Assembly (NCBI GenBank): GCA_963749415.1
Contig: CAVVMG010000001.1
Location: forward strand, 310,001 to 374,000
Direction of reading: 5' to 3'
Origin: JALYNX01 sp963749415
GTDB taxonomy: Bacteria; Actinomycetota; Acidimicrobiia; Spongiisociales; ZC4RG35
DNA length: 64,000 nucleotides
A program made the translations under genes and the position numbers. The notes below the pieces were generated by a model. It worked only from the letters and a program-made list of their open reading frames with translations. It was not told where the DNA came from and ran no database searches. Positions 9,896 to 18,474 of the stretch are shown here, piece after piece (the stretch's first letter is position 1; each line of letters begins with the position of its first letter).

Positions 9896-10859
9896 TCATA
9901 CCCGCCTCACCTCCGGTGTCCCGTACAGCCCGTAGGGCCGGACCAAAAGGACGATCATCATCAGCAGGTAGCCAACGATCCCCGGGAACCCGCTCCCCAG
10001 GAAGGCGAACTGCAGATAGGTGTTGGCCGCGGCTTTCGGCGATCCCCACGGCGAACCCGCCGACGACCGCCCCCGGGATCGAATCGAGCCCACCGATGAT
10101 CACCGCGGGGAAAGCGCGGAAAGCTATGAACGCAGTCGATTGGTCGACACCGGTGGCCCGCCGGGGATAGATCGAGTAGAACAGCCCGGCCACGGCCGCG
10201 AGGAAGGCGCCGATCGCCCATGCGATGGAGAAGACGCGGCCCACGTTGATCCCCTGGGCCCGCGCCGTCTCCTGGTCGAAGGCGGTGGCCCGCATCGCGA
10301 TCCCGGTGCGCGTGCGCAGGAAGAGGGCCATGAGCACGAGCAGCAAGACCGTGACCAGGATCTGGATGATCTCCGACCACGTGATTCGCACCCAGCCGAG
10401 ATTCACCTCGTTTAGCCCCCAGGGGGCGCCCAATGGGCGGGGTTGGGTCCCGATCCAGTCGTTGGTGATGGTTCGCACCACGATGTCCATGCCCAACGTG
10501 ACGATGGCGACCGCGAACAGGGCCTCACCAACCATCGGCCTGAGGAAGATCCGCTCGAGGATCACGCCGAACAGAGCGGCCACGACCAGCGCGGTCAGGA
10601 CGTTGGTCGTCCACTGGCCCCATTCAGGCAGGGCAGTCAGGTAGCGGCCGGGGAAGTCGAGCACGGTGACGAAGGCCGCAATCAGGAAGGCGCCCAGGCC
10701 GGTGAGAGCCCCGTGGGCGAAGTTGAGCACCGAGGTCGCCTTGAAGATGATCACAAAGCCCATCGCCAGGAGGGCGTATATGGCCCCGAAGCTGATCCCA
10801 TCCACCAGCATTTGAGCGAAGGCGTTGGAGGCGACCTCTTCCTGGGCCAGGATCACCAC
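9896..10859 (-). CDS. livH: Branched-chain amino acid-type ABC transporter permease LivH (one frameshift)
   Basis: GTG 10859 starts 7 bp after the acyl-CoA ligase stop. LivH features: GISFGAIYALLAMGFVIIFKATSVLNFAHG, the loop TGIAMRATAFDQETARAQGIN, and IIGGLDSIPGAVVGGFAVGIAE. The frame breaks at the TTT run 10034-10036 (plus strand); dropping one base gives ...GIAEAAANTYLQFAFLGSGFPGIVGYLL..., ending TPEVRRV at 9896. About 320 residues and eight or more helices, normal for LivH. It is the membrane partner of LivM in the same operon. Confidence 0.84.
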
Positions 10860-10866
10860 AGCGGGA

Positions 10867-12744
10867 TCACGATCGATACATGTCTTCGATGAGCTCGGAG
10901 AACATGCTGCTCATCGAGTTCCTCTTCAGCTTCTGGGTGGCTGTGAGCTCGCCGTCCTCGTGGTCCAGCTCCTTGGGGATGAGGCGGAACTTCTGCACCC
11001 CCTCTACATGAGAGTGCGTGTTGTTGACCTCGGTGATCACACCCTGGATGAGCTCGATGACGTCGGGTTTCCGGGTCAGGTCCCGGTAGGTGGTGTAGGG
11101 AATCTGGCGTCGGGTGGCCCAGTTCCCGACCACATCGGCCTCGATGGCCACCAGGGCCGTGAGGTACTTCCTCCGGTCTCCGATCACCATCGCCTCCTTC
11201 ACATAGGGCGAGGTCTTGATGGCGTTCTCGATCTCGGAGGGCGAGACGTTCTTCCCCCCCGAGGTGATGATGATGTCCTTGATCCGGTCGACGACCTTGA
11301 CATGGGTCCCGTCGACCCATTCCCCGACATCGCCCGTTTTGAGCCATCCATCTTCGGTGAACGTCTCGGCTGTCTTCTCCGGGTTGTTCCAATATCCCTT
11401 GAAGGTCCCCCGGCTCCGGGTCTGGATCTCGCCGGACTTCTCCTCGATGCGGAGCTCTGTGCCCGGATAGGGGACGCCGACCGTTCCCACCTTGTTCGCA
11501 CCCGGGAAGTTGCAGGTGGCGACCGCAGAGTTCTCGGTCATCCCGTAGAGCTCGAACAGCGGGACTCCGAGCCCGAGGAAGTCCCGGATCACCTCGGGGG
11601 CGATTGGTGCCGCGCCACTCGCCGCGTAGCGGACACGGCGAAACCCGATCCGCTCCTTGAGGGCGCGGAAGACCACGGGATAGCCGGCGATGTAGAGGAG
11701 CCGGCTGACGAAGGTGTGCTCGCCGTCATTGGCGACCCGCCGTTTGCCGATCGACGCGGCCATTTTCATGCCCAGGCCGAACCACAGGCGCTTGAACCAG
11801 GTCCCGTCCCTGCCTTTGATCGCGATCGAGGCGTGAATCCGCTCCCAGATCCGGGGAACAGCAAAGAAGATCGTGGGCTGGATCTCCCGCAGGTTCTGTT
11901 GCACCGTCTCGATCGACTCCGCGAAGTTGAGCGAGGGGCCATGCGACACCGACGACCAGGTGGAAAAAATCCGCTCCGCCACGTGACAGAGCGGCAGATA
12001 GGTCAGGATCAGGTCGTCGGGACCGATCGGCCTCCCGTCCGGGGTCCGTCCTGCTGCCGAAATCAGCACCTCGGCGTTGAAGGCGAAGTTGGAGTTGGTG
12101 AGCATGGCGCCTTTGGGCGGCCCGGTGGTCCCCGAGGTGTAGACCAGGGTGATCACGTCGTCGCCCGACGCACGGGACATGATCTCCTCGACCATCCCGG
12201 GATGGGAGGCGCGGTGCTCACGTCCCAGTGCGATGAAGTCGTCCCATGCGATGAACCGGGAATCGTCGCGCCACTTGCGAAAGCCACGTGGCTCGATGTG
12301 GATGATCGTGCGCAGGTCCGAAAGGTCGTCGATGACCTCCATCACCTTGTCCGCCTGTTCCTGATCTTCGGCGAGATGGATCACCGCCCCCGAGTCGGAG
12401 AGGAGGTAGCGGACCTCAGCAGAGGGGTTGGTCGGATAGAGGCCGACGGTCATCGCCCGGACCGCAACGGTCGCCATGTCGAGGATCACCCATTCCGGCC
12501 GGTCCTCGGATTGGATCGAGACCCGGTCCCCGATGTTCACACCCAGGGCGAGAAGGCCATATGCGGCGTCGAGGACGGTCTCCCAGTATTCGGACCAGGT
12601 GGTCTCCTGCCAGATCCCGAAGTCCTTCTCCCGCATCGCCACCCGGGTCGGGGTCTCCTCCGCCCATCTCCTCACATATGCGGGGGGCGTCATGAACCCG
12701 ACGTCAGCCACCGGGGTGTCGTGTCGCTGCAACACCGTGGTCAA
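10867..12744 (-). CDS. Long-chain fatty acid--CoA ligase (AMP-forming)
   Basis: 625 residues, intact. The ANL-superfamily motifs are clear: P-loop YTSGTTGPPKGAML, ELYGMTENSAVATCN, and WLKTGDVGEW...DRIKDIIITSGGKNVSP. It activates carboxylic acids to acyl-CoA via acyl-adenylates; length and motifs match the FadD15-like long-chain group. TTG 12744 is the likely start, with GAGGAGG about six bases upstream. It heads the livHM-binding protein-livFG operon, an arrangement that suggests the transporter imports an acid that this enzyme activates on entry; that link is inference. Confidence 0.9.
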   Translation of the reverse strand: MTTVLQRHDTPVADVGFMTPPAYVRRWAEETPTRVAMREKDFGIWQETTWSEYWETVLDAAYGLLALGVNIGDRVSIQSEDRPEWVILDMATVAVRAMTVGLYPTNPSAEVRYLLSDSGAVIHLAEDQEQADKVMEVIDDLSDLRTIIHIEPRGFRKWRDDSRFIAWDDFIALGREHRASHPGMVEEIMSRASGDDVITLVYTSGTTGPPKGAMLTNSNFAFNAEVLISAAGRTPDGRPIGPDDLILTYLPLCHVAERIFSTWSSVSHGPSLNFAESIETVQQNLREIQPTIFFAVPRIWERIHASIAIKGRDGTWFKRLWFGLGMKMAASIGKRRVANDGEHTFVSRLLYIAGYPVVFRALKERIGFRRVRYAASGAAPIAPEVIRDFLGLGVPLFELYGMTENSAVATCNFPGANKVGTVGVPYPGTELRIEEKSGEIQTRSRGTFKGYWNNPEKTAETFTEDGWLKTGDVGEWVDGTHVKVVDRIKDIIITSGGKNVSPSEIENAIKTSPYVKEAMVIGDRRKYLTALVAIEADVVGNWATRRQIPYTTYRDLTRKPDVIELIQGVITEVNNTHSHVEGVQKFRLIPKELDHEDGELTATQKLKRNSMSSMFSELIEDMYRS

Positions 12745-12861
12745 CCAGGTCCTCCTCGCAGGGCGGGTCGGACAATATCCAACGGTGCTATCCGGTGACG
12801 GCCAACTTTGGTGGAAGGTTCAAGTTTGTTACGCGGAGATCTTCGCGCCGCTGACCGTCGG

Positions 12862-13296
12862 TCACGACCCCTGACTCCACTCGGCGCCGCCCGGCCAATG
12901 CTCCTTCTTCCAGATCGGCGCCCGGACCTTCAATTCGTCGATGATGAACCTGGCGGCCTCGAAGGCGTCGCTGCGGTGTGCGGTCGCCACCACCACTGCT
13001 ACCGAAGCCTCACCGAGGGCCACCACACCAGACCGGTGCTCCACCAAGACCGAGAGCAAGGGCCACTTGTCGGCGGCCTCGGAGATGATCGCCTCGATGG
13101 AGGGCCCGACTGCCTCCTGGTACACCTCATAGTCGAGGTGGGTCACCTCCTCGGCGCGGGGCGAGTGGTCGCGCACCGTCCCCAGGAAGACCACTGTCGC
13201 TCCTGAGTCGGGGCGACCCGCCTCGCGGGCCAATGCGGCGACGTCGATCGGGGCCTCGCCGACCGACACCCTGATCCGTACCTCGGGTCGCTCCAT
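12862..13296 (-). CDS. moaE: Molybdopterin synthase catalytic subunit MoaE
   Basis: 144 residues. The family signatures GATVVFLGTVRDHS near the N-terminus and VRAPIWKKEHWPGGAEW near the C-terminus are present, including the conserved KKE lysines of the active site. MoaE, with thiocarboxylated MoaD, inserts the dithiolene sulfurs that turn precursor Z (cPMP) into molybdopterin. No moaD or other moa gene is adjacent, so the pathway is scattered. Start ATG 13296 lies only 14 bases from the divergent htrA start. Confidence 0.94.
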   Translation of the reverse strand: MERPEVRIRVSVGEAPIDVAALAREAGRPDSGATVVFLGTVRDHSPRAEEVTHLDYEVYQEAVGPSIEAIISEAADKWPLLSVLVEHRSGVVALGEASVAVVVATAHRSDAFEAARFIIDELKVRAPIWKKEHWPGGAEWSQGS

Positions 13297-13300
13297 ACAA
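13295..13300 (+). promoter_or_regulatory. Candidate -10 box for htrA (leaderless transcript)
   Basis: TACAAT sits 10 bases before the htrA ATG at 13311, a spacing that would place the transcription start at or next to the start codon. The box overlaps the first codon of moaE on the other strand. No convincing -35 was seen. Confidence 0.4.
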
Positions 13301-13310
13301 TTCCAAGCCT

Positions 13311-14453
13311 ATGACAGAACAGGGGCCCATCGGGCCCGAGGAAGACCCAGGACCGCCCCCGCCACGACGCCGGGTCGACCCCTGGACCCTGATCCTGGGG
13401 ATCCTTGGTGGGGCCCTGCTCGGCACCGGTGTCACCTTCGCGGTGCTCGGGTTCACCGGCACCTTCGAGGAGCCGCCACCCGCCACCACGCTTCCTCCGC
13501 CACCGAGCGTGACTGTGCCTCCCCCGACCAGCGCACCGCTGCCGGTAGCGGAGAGTGCGTCGGCCGCCGCCATCGCCCAGCGCGCCATCCCCTCGATAGT
13601 CGCCGTGGAGGTGGGTGAGGACCTCGTCGAGAGCGGCGGGAGCGGGGTCGTGTATGGGAATGACGGATACTTGATCACCAACAACCACGTGATCGAGGGC
13701 GGAGGAGACGTCAATGTGGTGTTCGCCGATGGGGCGCGGTACCCCGCGGAGATAGTCGGCAGCGATCCGGTGACCGACCTCGCCGTGCTCCACATCGAGC
13801 GCGCCGACGTGACCACTCTCGACGTCGGTGACCCGACAGCCCTCGAGATCGGGCAGATGGCAGTGGCCATCGGCAACCCTCTGGCCCTGACCGGCGGTCC
13901 CTCGGTCACCGAAGGGATCGTCAGCGCCCTCGACCGGTGGCTGGAGGTGGAGGCGGGCAGCGTCCTCTACGGCTTGGTCCAGACTGATGCCCCGATCACC
14001 CACGGGTCATCGGGAGGGGCGCTACTCGATGAAAACGCCCGGCTGATTGGGATCACCACGGCGATCGCGGTCTCCGATATCGCCGCCGAGGGGTTCGGAT
14101 TCGCAATTCCCATCGACATGGCGATCGGGGTCGCCGATGACCTGATCGAGTTCGGTGAGGTCAGCCATGCCTTGCTGGGGATTCAGGGCGGTACCTACCT
14201 GGCGGAGGAATCCGGGGCCGAGTTCCCCGTTGGTGTGCTGGTCCAGACAGTGAACACCGGCTCGGCCTACGGCGCCGGCGGTGGCCAGGTCAACGACGTG
14301 ATCGTGGCTCTGGACGGGGCACCCGTCGACACACTCGAGCAACTTCTCACCGTGCTCCGAAAGAGACGCGCCGGGGAGGAGGTGAGCCTCGCCGTGGAAC
14401 GGGCCGAGTCGAACTTGGATCTGACAGTCACTCTGGCGAGACTCGAATCGTGA
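13311..14453 (+). CDS. HtrA/DegP-like S1C serine protease with PDZ domain
   Basis: 380 residues: a short cytoplasmic part, one membrane helix (~24-48), a Pro/Thr-rich linker (~53-78), a trypsin-like domain and a C-terminal PDZ domain (~285-375). The catalytic triad is visible as His126 (ITNNHVI), Asp156 (TDLAVLHI) and Ser234 (HGSSGGALLD). Such proteases degrade or refold damaged exported proteins outside the membrane. Start ATG 13311. Its stop overlaps the start of the next gene (GTGA), implying translational coupling to the DUF2342 homologue. Confidence 0.93.
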   Translation: MTEQGPIGPEEDPGPPPPRRRVDPWTLILGILGGALLGTGVTFAVLGFTGTFEEPPPATTLPPPPSVTVPPPTSAPLPVAESASAAAIAQRAIPSIVAVEVGEDLVESGGSGVVYGNDGYLITNNHVIEGGGDVNVVFADGARYPAEIVGSDPVTDLAVLHIERADVTTLDVGDPTALEIGQMAVAIGNPLALTGGPSVTEGIVSALDRWLEVEAGSVLYGLVQTDAPITHGSSGGALLDENARLIGITTAIAVSDIAAEGFGFAIPIDMAIGVADDLIEFGEVSHALLGIQGGTYLAEESGAEFPVGVLVQTVNTGSAYGAGGGQVNDVIVALDGAPVDTLEQLLTVLRKRRAGEEVSLAVERAESNLDLTVTLARLES

Positions 14454-15520
14454 GCGACGACCTGTTCTCACAGCTGTTCGAGTTGTTCGACCATCCAGGG
14501 CCGGTCAACTGGAAGCTGGCAGCCGAGGTGGCACGGCACCTCGCCGGGGAACAGCAACCAATCGAGCCCTGGGCTGCCGAGGAGTTCCGCGAACTGGCCC
14601 GTCTCGCCGAGTACCGGCTGGAGCAGGTGGCTCCATTTCGCAGCAATCCGGCACCTGACGTTCTCCCCACCGACGCACGGGGATGGGTGGAGAAGAGTCT
14701 CGAGTCATACGGGCCGTTGGTGGAGCCGTTCGCCAATTCAGTGGTCGCGGAGGGCCCGGTCGCCCCTCTCATGGCACAGCTGACTCCGGCGATCGTGGGG
14801 CTTCAGGTCGGGTCCCTGGTGGGCTCCCTGTCGTCATGGGTGGTCGCTTCTTTCGATGCCGGGCTGCCTCAGACCCACCCCGGGCCACTGACCGTCGTCG
14901 TCCCCAACATCGAGGCCCTCAGCCGCGCGGCCAACACCGAGCACCGGGAACTGAGGCTGTGGGTGGTAACCAATGAGGTCGCGTTCCGCGCCGTGTCCCA
15001 GCTTCCATGGATCGAAGACCACCTTGCAGATCTCGTTGGCAGATACGCGGATGCCGTTCAGATCGATCCCACCCGCCTCAGTGGCCTGATGGCTGGAGGG
15101 ACCGACCCCGAGGCGATCGAGGCCGCTATCGAGCAGGCCGGCGGGATCGAGAGCATCCTCGGGGGGGAAGAGGCGGAGGGGCCCCGTCAGGAGCTGGAGG
15201 CATTCCTGGGAACGGTGACCGGGTGCGGGCGCTTGCTGGCCCGCCGTGCTGTCGGCGACCTGGCGCCGAATTTCGATCGAATCACCGCGGAGAGGGACCT
15301 GGCCCGCACCGAGGCCGACTCGCAGACCGCGATCGGCGTTCGCCCGGTGCCAGCGGAGACCACACGGCTCGGCGACGCCTTCAACCAGGAAGTGGAGCGT
15401 CGTTACGGTGAAGACGCTCTGGAGACTCTCTGGACCGACCCGACCCGCATGCCGGGTGCGGCCGAGCTCAGGGACCCGACTGCTTGGGCAGCCCGTGTCC
15501 TTCTCGACGGCTGGAACTGA
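14450..15520 (+). CDS. DUF2342 (Zincin_2 / F420-associated) family protein lacking the HExxH site
   Basis: 356 residues of the actinobacterial DUF2342 family (TIGR03624-like), annotated as zinc-dependent metalloproteases or coenzyme-F420-associated proteins. The alignment landmark LRLWVV..(H)EV.(H)..AV..LPW is present, but the site reads N175-E-V-A-F179 instead of HExxH, so both histidine ligands are replaced while the Glu remains. A hydrophobic stretch (~112-135) precedes it. GTG 14450 overlaps the htrA stop by 4 bp. It is probably a non-catalytic homologue working with or beside HtrA; function unknown. Confidence 0.8.
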   Translation: MSDDLFSQLFELFDHPGPVNWKLAAEVARHLAGEQQPIEPWAAEEFRELARLAEYRLEQVAPFRSNPAPDVLPTDARGWVEKSLESYGPLVEPFANSVVAEGPVAPLMAQLTPAIVGLQVGSLVGSLSSWVVASFDAGLPQTHPGPLTVVVPNIEALSRAANTEHRELRLWVVTNEVAFRAVSQLPWIEDHLADLVGRYADAVQIDPTRLSGLMAGGTDPEAIEAAIEQAGGIESILGGEEAEGPRQELEAFLGTVTGCGRLLARRAVGDLAPNFDRITAERDLARTEADSQTAIGVRPVPAETTRLGDAFNQEVERRYGEDALETLWTDPTRMPGAAELRDPTAWAARVLLDGWN

Positions 15521-15536
15521 ACAGGAGACGAAGCCG

Positions 15537-15995
15537 ATGCCGCTCGCCGTTGGGACCTCCGCGCCGGATTTCACGTTGGTCAGCCAGGACCGGGAGAAGA
15601 TCTCCCCGGCGACCCTGAAGGGCAAGCGCTCGATGATCGTCTTCATGCCCTATCCGTTCACCAGCACCTGCGACGGTGAAATGTGCGACCTCAGGGACAC
15701 CTGGAGCACGTACCAGGGCCTGGACACCAATGTCGTGGTGATCACCTGCCACCCGGTGTCCACGAATCGGGTTTGGGCAAGCCAAAACGGCTACCAGTTC
15801 CCGATCCTGGCGGATTACTGGCCGCATGGTGAGGTCTCCCGAGCCTACGACAGCTTCGACGAGAAGTACGGGTACTCGACGCGCACCACCTACATCCTCG
15901 ATGCGGAGGGAATCATCCGAGACGTGATCGCCTCCGACGTGCTCGGGGAGGCCAGGGACTACGCCAGCTACCCCGACGCACTGACCTCGGTCTGA
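15537..15995 (+). CDS. Peroxiredoxin (AhpC/TSA, Bcp/AhpE-like)
   Basis: 152 residues with the thioredoxin-fold peroxiredoxin pattern PYPFTSTCDGEMCDLRD: Cys45 is the expected peroxidatic cysteine and Cys50 could act as a resolving cysteine. It reduces hydrogen peroxide and organic peroxides in the cytoplasm. ATG 15537 is preceded by AGGAGACGAAGCCG, giving an adequate ribosome site, and lies 16 bp after the DUF2342 stop, so it is likely the third gene of the htrA operon. Convergent with the ZIP transporter 10 bp downstream. Confidence 0.88.
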   Translation: MPLAVGTSAPDFTLVSQDREKISPATLKGKRSMIVFMPYPFTSTCDGEMCDLRDTWSTYQGLDTNVVVITCHPVSTNRVWASQNGYQFPILADYWPHGEVSRAYDSFDEKYGYSTRTTYILDAEGIIRDVIASDVLGEARDYASYPDALTSV

Positions 15996-16005
15996 ATCGA
16001 GTGGC

Positions 16006-16719
16006 TCAGTCGGCCAACCAATTGATGGCGATCGCGACTGCGAAACCGAAGGAAGTGGCCAGCCCCACTGGTCGATGCGCCTCCTGGTAAGCCTGGGGGA
16101 TCATCGTCGTGGAGAGCATGGTGAGAATCGCACCACCGGCGAATGCGAGCACGAATGCCACCGTGCGCGGCGACGCGCCGTCGAGAACCGCATAGCCGAT
16201 CCCTGCAGCCGCCGCACTGACCAGCGCTACCCCCACCCACAACCCAAGGACTCGGTTCTTGCTCCAACCCGAGTCCAGCATCTGACTCGAGGCCCCAATC
16301 GACTCGGGGAGGTTGGAGATGAACACCGCAACCAGCATCGAGATCCCGATCTCTCCCGTCTGCAGCAGCGTGAGGCCCAACACCGCCGACTCGGGCACTC
16401 CGTCGAGGATGGTGCCGAGAACGATGGAAAGGCCCGACCCTTCGCCCTCGCTCTGGCCTCCCATCCGATCGATCAGAGAGTCGCCGATATAGAAGACCAG
16501 GACGCCGCTGAAGAACCCGAGGGCTACATCTCCGAGCCCATTCGACACCGTCAATGCCTCGTCGACCAGCTCGAAGGAGACCGCGCTGATCAGCACCCCC
16601 GCCCCAAATCCCATCACCAGACCCAGGGTTCGGATACGAGGCTCGTGAACGAAGACGATCAACGCACCGATCACCAGCGACGATGCAGCGAGCAGCCCCC
16701 ACGCAAACGCCTCACCCAT
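16006..16719 (-). CDS. ZIP family divalent metal transporter
   Basis: 237 residues from ATG 16719, about seven to eight helices. Helix motifs of ZIP carriers are seen: GAGVLISAVSFELVDEAL, then GTILDGVPESAVLGL and ISNLPESIGASSQM, which supply metal-binding Asp/Glu/Ser residues. His residues usual in helix IV/V of many ZIPs are replaced by D..PES, as in the NPESIG-type bacterial subgroup. It likely moves Zn2+ or another divalent ion inward. The start overlaps the end of the upstream YihY gene by 8 bp. Confidence 0.82.
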   Translation of the reverse strand: MGEAFAWGLLAASSLVIGALIVFVHEPRIRTLGLVMGFGAGVLISAVSFELVDEALTVSNGLGDVALGFFSGVLVFYIGDSLIDRMGGQSEGEGSGLSIVLGTILDGVPESAVLGLTLLQTGEIGISMLVAVFISNLPESIGASSQMLDSGWSKNRVLGLWVGVALVSAAAAGIGYAVLDGASPRTVAFVLAFAGGAILTMLSTTMIPQAYQEAHRPVGLATSFGFAVAIAINWLAD

Positions 16720-17665
16720 CAGGGGGCTGCTTCGCCATGGCTTCGAGTCGAGAGAGATGGGTCGACGCGTTGAGCCCGGTCCCGAGAACCCAGAGCCGGG
16801 TAAGGATGAAAAGCCAGGCCAGGAAGACCGATGCCAGCCCCAACGCCCCATACAGGTCGTCCACCCGATCCAGCTTGCCCGCGAAGTACACGATGGTGGC
16901 GAGGCGGGTCACCAACACACCGGCTGCGATCACGAATGCGCCGGGCAACATTTGCCAAAACCCGACATCAGGGGCGTGAGGGAGCCTCGAGAAGAGCACG
17001 GCGCATATCGCGGCCAGCACCACAGTCTCCAACCCGATGACCAGCACATCACTGGCGAAAGGCCCACTGAGAGAAGCGACAGCCAAACGGTTGATCGCCA
17101 ACACGGCGATCGCCGTAACACCGAGCATGGCAGACGAGGCGAGGGGGTTCTGCGTCATCTTGGGAGGGACTTCCCATGCCAGCCCGCTGATGAGTCGAGC
17201 CGCCTTGACCACCCCCATCCCCGCCCACAAAGTCAGGAACACGCCGAGGGCGAGCAAGTACCAGCGGCCGTTGCTCGAGGCCTCGACCCCTTGGGCCACG
17301 GTCGCCGCGATGGCTGCCGAGAAGCCGGCCTGACGCGCCAACTCCGAAGGGGGGTCATCGAGTTGATCCGCTGTCCCGCCAAACAGGGTGACCAGCACCA
17401 GAGCAAGGGGGAGCAGCCACAGGAAGAGCCGAAACGCAAGACCGCCTGCGAGGAGGCCACCCGCGAATCGGCGGTCACGATAGAACGCGTCGACCGCGAT
17501 CCGCACCGAAGAGCGGTTGGCTTGCTCCCTCTCCAGGATCTCCGTGCCGGCCTTCCTCGCGGCGTCCGCCTGGGTCTTCACCCTCGCCAAGCGACCGGGT
17601 GCCTTCGGAGACGGCTGGACCTCCAGTTGATCTTCCTCATGACCCTGACCGGATTCCGGAGTCAT
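16712..17665 (-). CDS. YihY/virulence factor BrkB family membrane protein
   Basis: About 317 residues from ATG 17665; an upstream in-frame ATG at 17755 is possible but would abut the divergent gene. After a charged N-terminus (~70 residues) come six hydrophobic segments with the family pattern DAFYRDRRFAGGLLAGGLAF and a conserved C-terminal YGALGLASVFLAWLFILTRL. The family is called ribonuclease BN/YihY in older annotation but is now regarded as a membrane transporter or lipid-related protein; its role is unknown. Overlaps the ZIP gene downstream by 8 bp. Confidence 0.83.
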   Translation of the reverse strand: MTPESGQGHEEDQLEVQPSPKAPGRLARVKTQADAARKAGTEILEREQANRSSVRIAVDAFYRDRRFAGGLLAGGLAFRLFLWLLPLALVLVTLFGGTADQLDDPPSELARQAGFSAAIAATVAQGVEASSNGRWYLLALGVFLTLWAGMGVVKAARLISGLAWEVPPKMTQNPLASSAMLGVTAIAVLAINRLAVASLSGPFASDVLVIGLETVVLAAICAVLFSRLPHAPDVGFWQMLPGAFVIAAGVLVTRLATIVYFAGKLDRVDDLYGALGLASVFLAWLFILTRLWVLGTGLNASTHLSRLEAMAKQPPDG

Positions 17666-17758
17666 CCTCCATCTCAAGCTACTCGGAGGCCGTCGAGAGC
17701 CGTCCGGTAGCTTCGGCGTTGTGAGCAGCCGGAGGATCACTTGACGGTTCCGCATCAG

Positions 17759-18474
17759 ATGGCCCGACCGATTCCGGAGGACGGACGACGAGGCGATCGG
17801 CCATCCTGACCGCCCGCCTCGGGATCGTCCAGGGTCTCCTCCTCATCACATCGGTGTGGCTCATCACACTCATTCCCGGGCCCAGGTCCACGGATGAGGA
17901 GTTCTTCGAGTTCTACGCCTCCGACCGTCGCTGGCTGGTGATCCTGGTCGGCATCTACCTGATGCCCTTCGCCGCAATCGCCTTCGTCTGGTTTGCGGTG
18001 GCGCTGAGGATGTGGGTGGCGCAAAGCTCCTCGCGGCCCCAGGACGTCCTGTTGTCGAACGTGCAATTGGTGAGTGCGATCCTCTTCGTCGGGCTGTTCC
18101 TGGCCGGCGCAGCGGCATTTACGGTGCTCGCGGTGACTGTCGAGATGTCAGGGGGCCAGATCGAGCCGATTACCGCACGCCAGTTCCCACAATTCGGGGC
18201 GGCCCTGTTCGTGGTGTTCGGGATGCGAATGGCAGCGATGTTCGTCTTCACCACGTCGGGGCTGGCAAGACGTCATTCCGCGCTGCCGCCCTGGTTCATT
18301 TGGACCGGTTACGGGGTTGGGCTCTTCCTGCTGTTGAGCGCTTCATTGAATCGGTTCCTCGTCCTCCTGTTCCCCGTTTGGGTGTTGACCCTCAGCGTGA
18401 TCCTCCTGATCAAGGCCCGGAGGATGCCGAAAGATCCGGAGCCATCGGGCGCCGGAATAGCTGAGAGCGTATGA
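17759..18474 (+). CDS. Uncharacterised five-helix membrane protein, paralogue A (one frameshift)
   Basis: No named family recognised. The protein has about five membrane helices and a periplasm-facing loop STDEEFFEFYASDRR. It is a close paralogue of the gene at 44237-44941; residues such as GIYLMPFAAIAF, LLSNVQLVSAILFV and ARQFPQFG are shared, and 35 consecutive bases (18049-18083 vs 44546-44580) are identical. ATG 17759 begins MARPIPEDGRR and must shift frame near 17785-17795 to enter RSAILTARLGIVQG, matching the paralogue. Stop overlaps the sulP start (ATGA), so it is coupled to that transporter. Confidence 0.72.

Noticed and set aside
10825..12798. 657-residue open frame on the plus strand
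   Set aside because: Exact shadow of the acyl-CoA ligase; Arg/His/Gly-rich with no motif.
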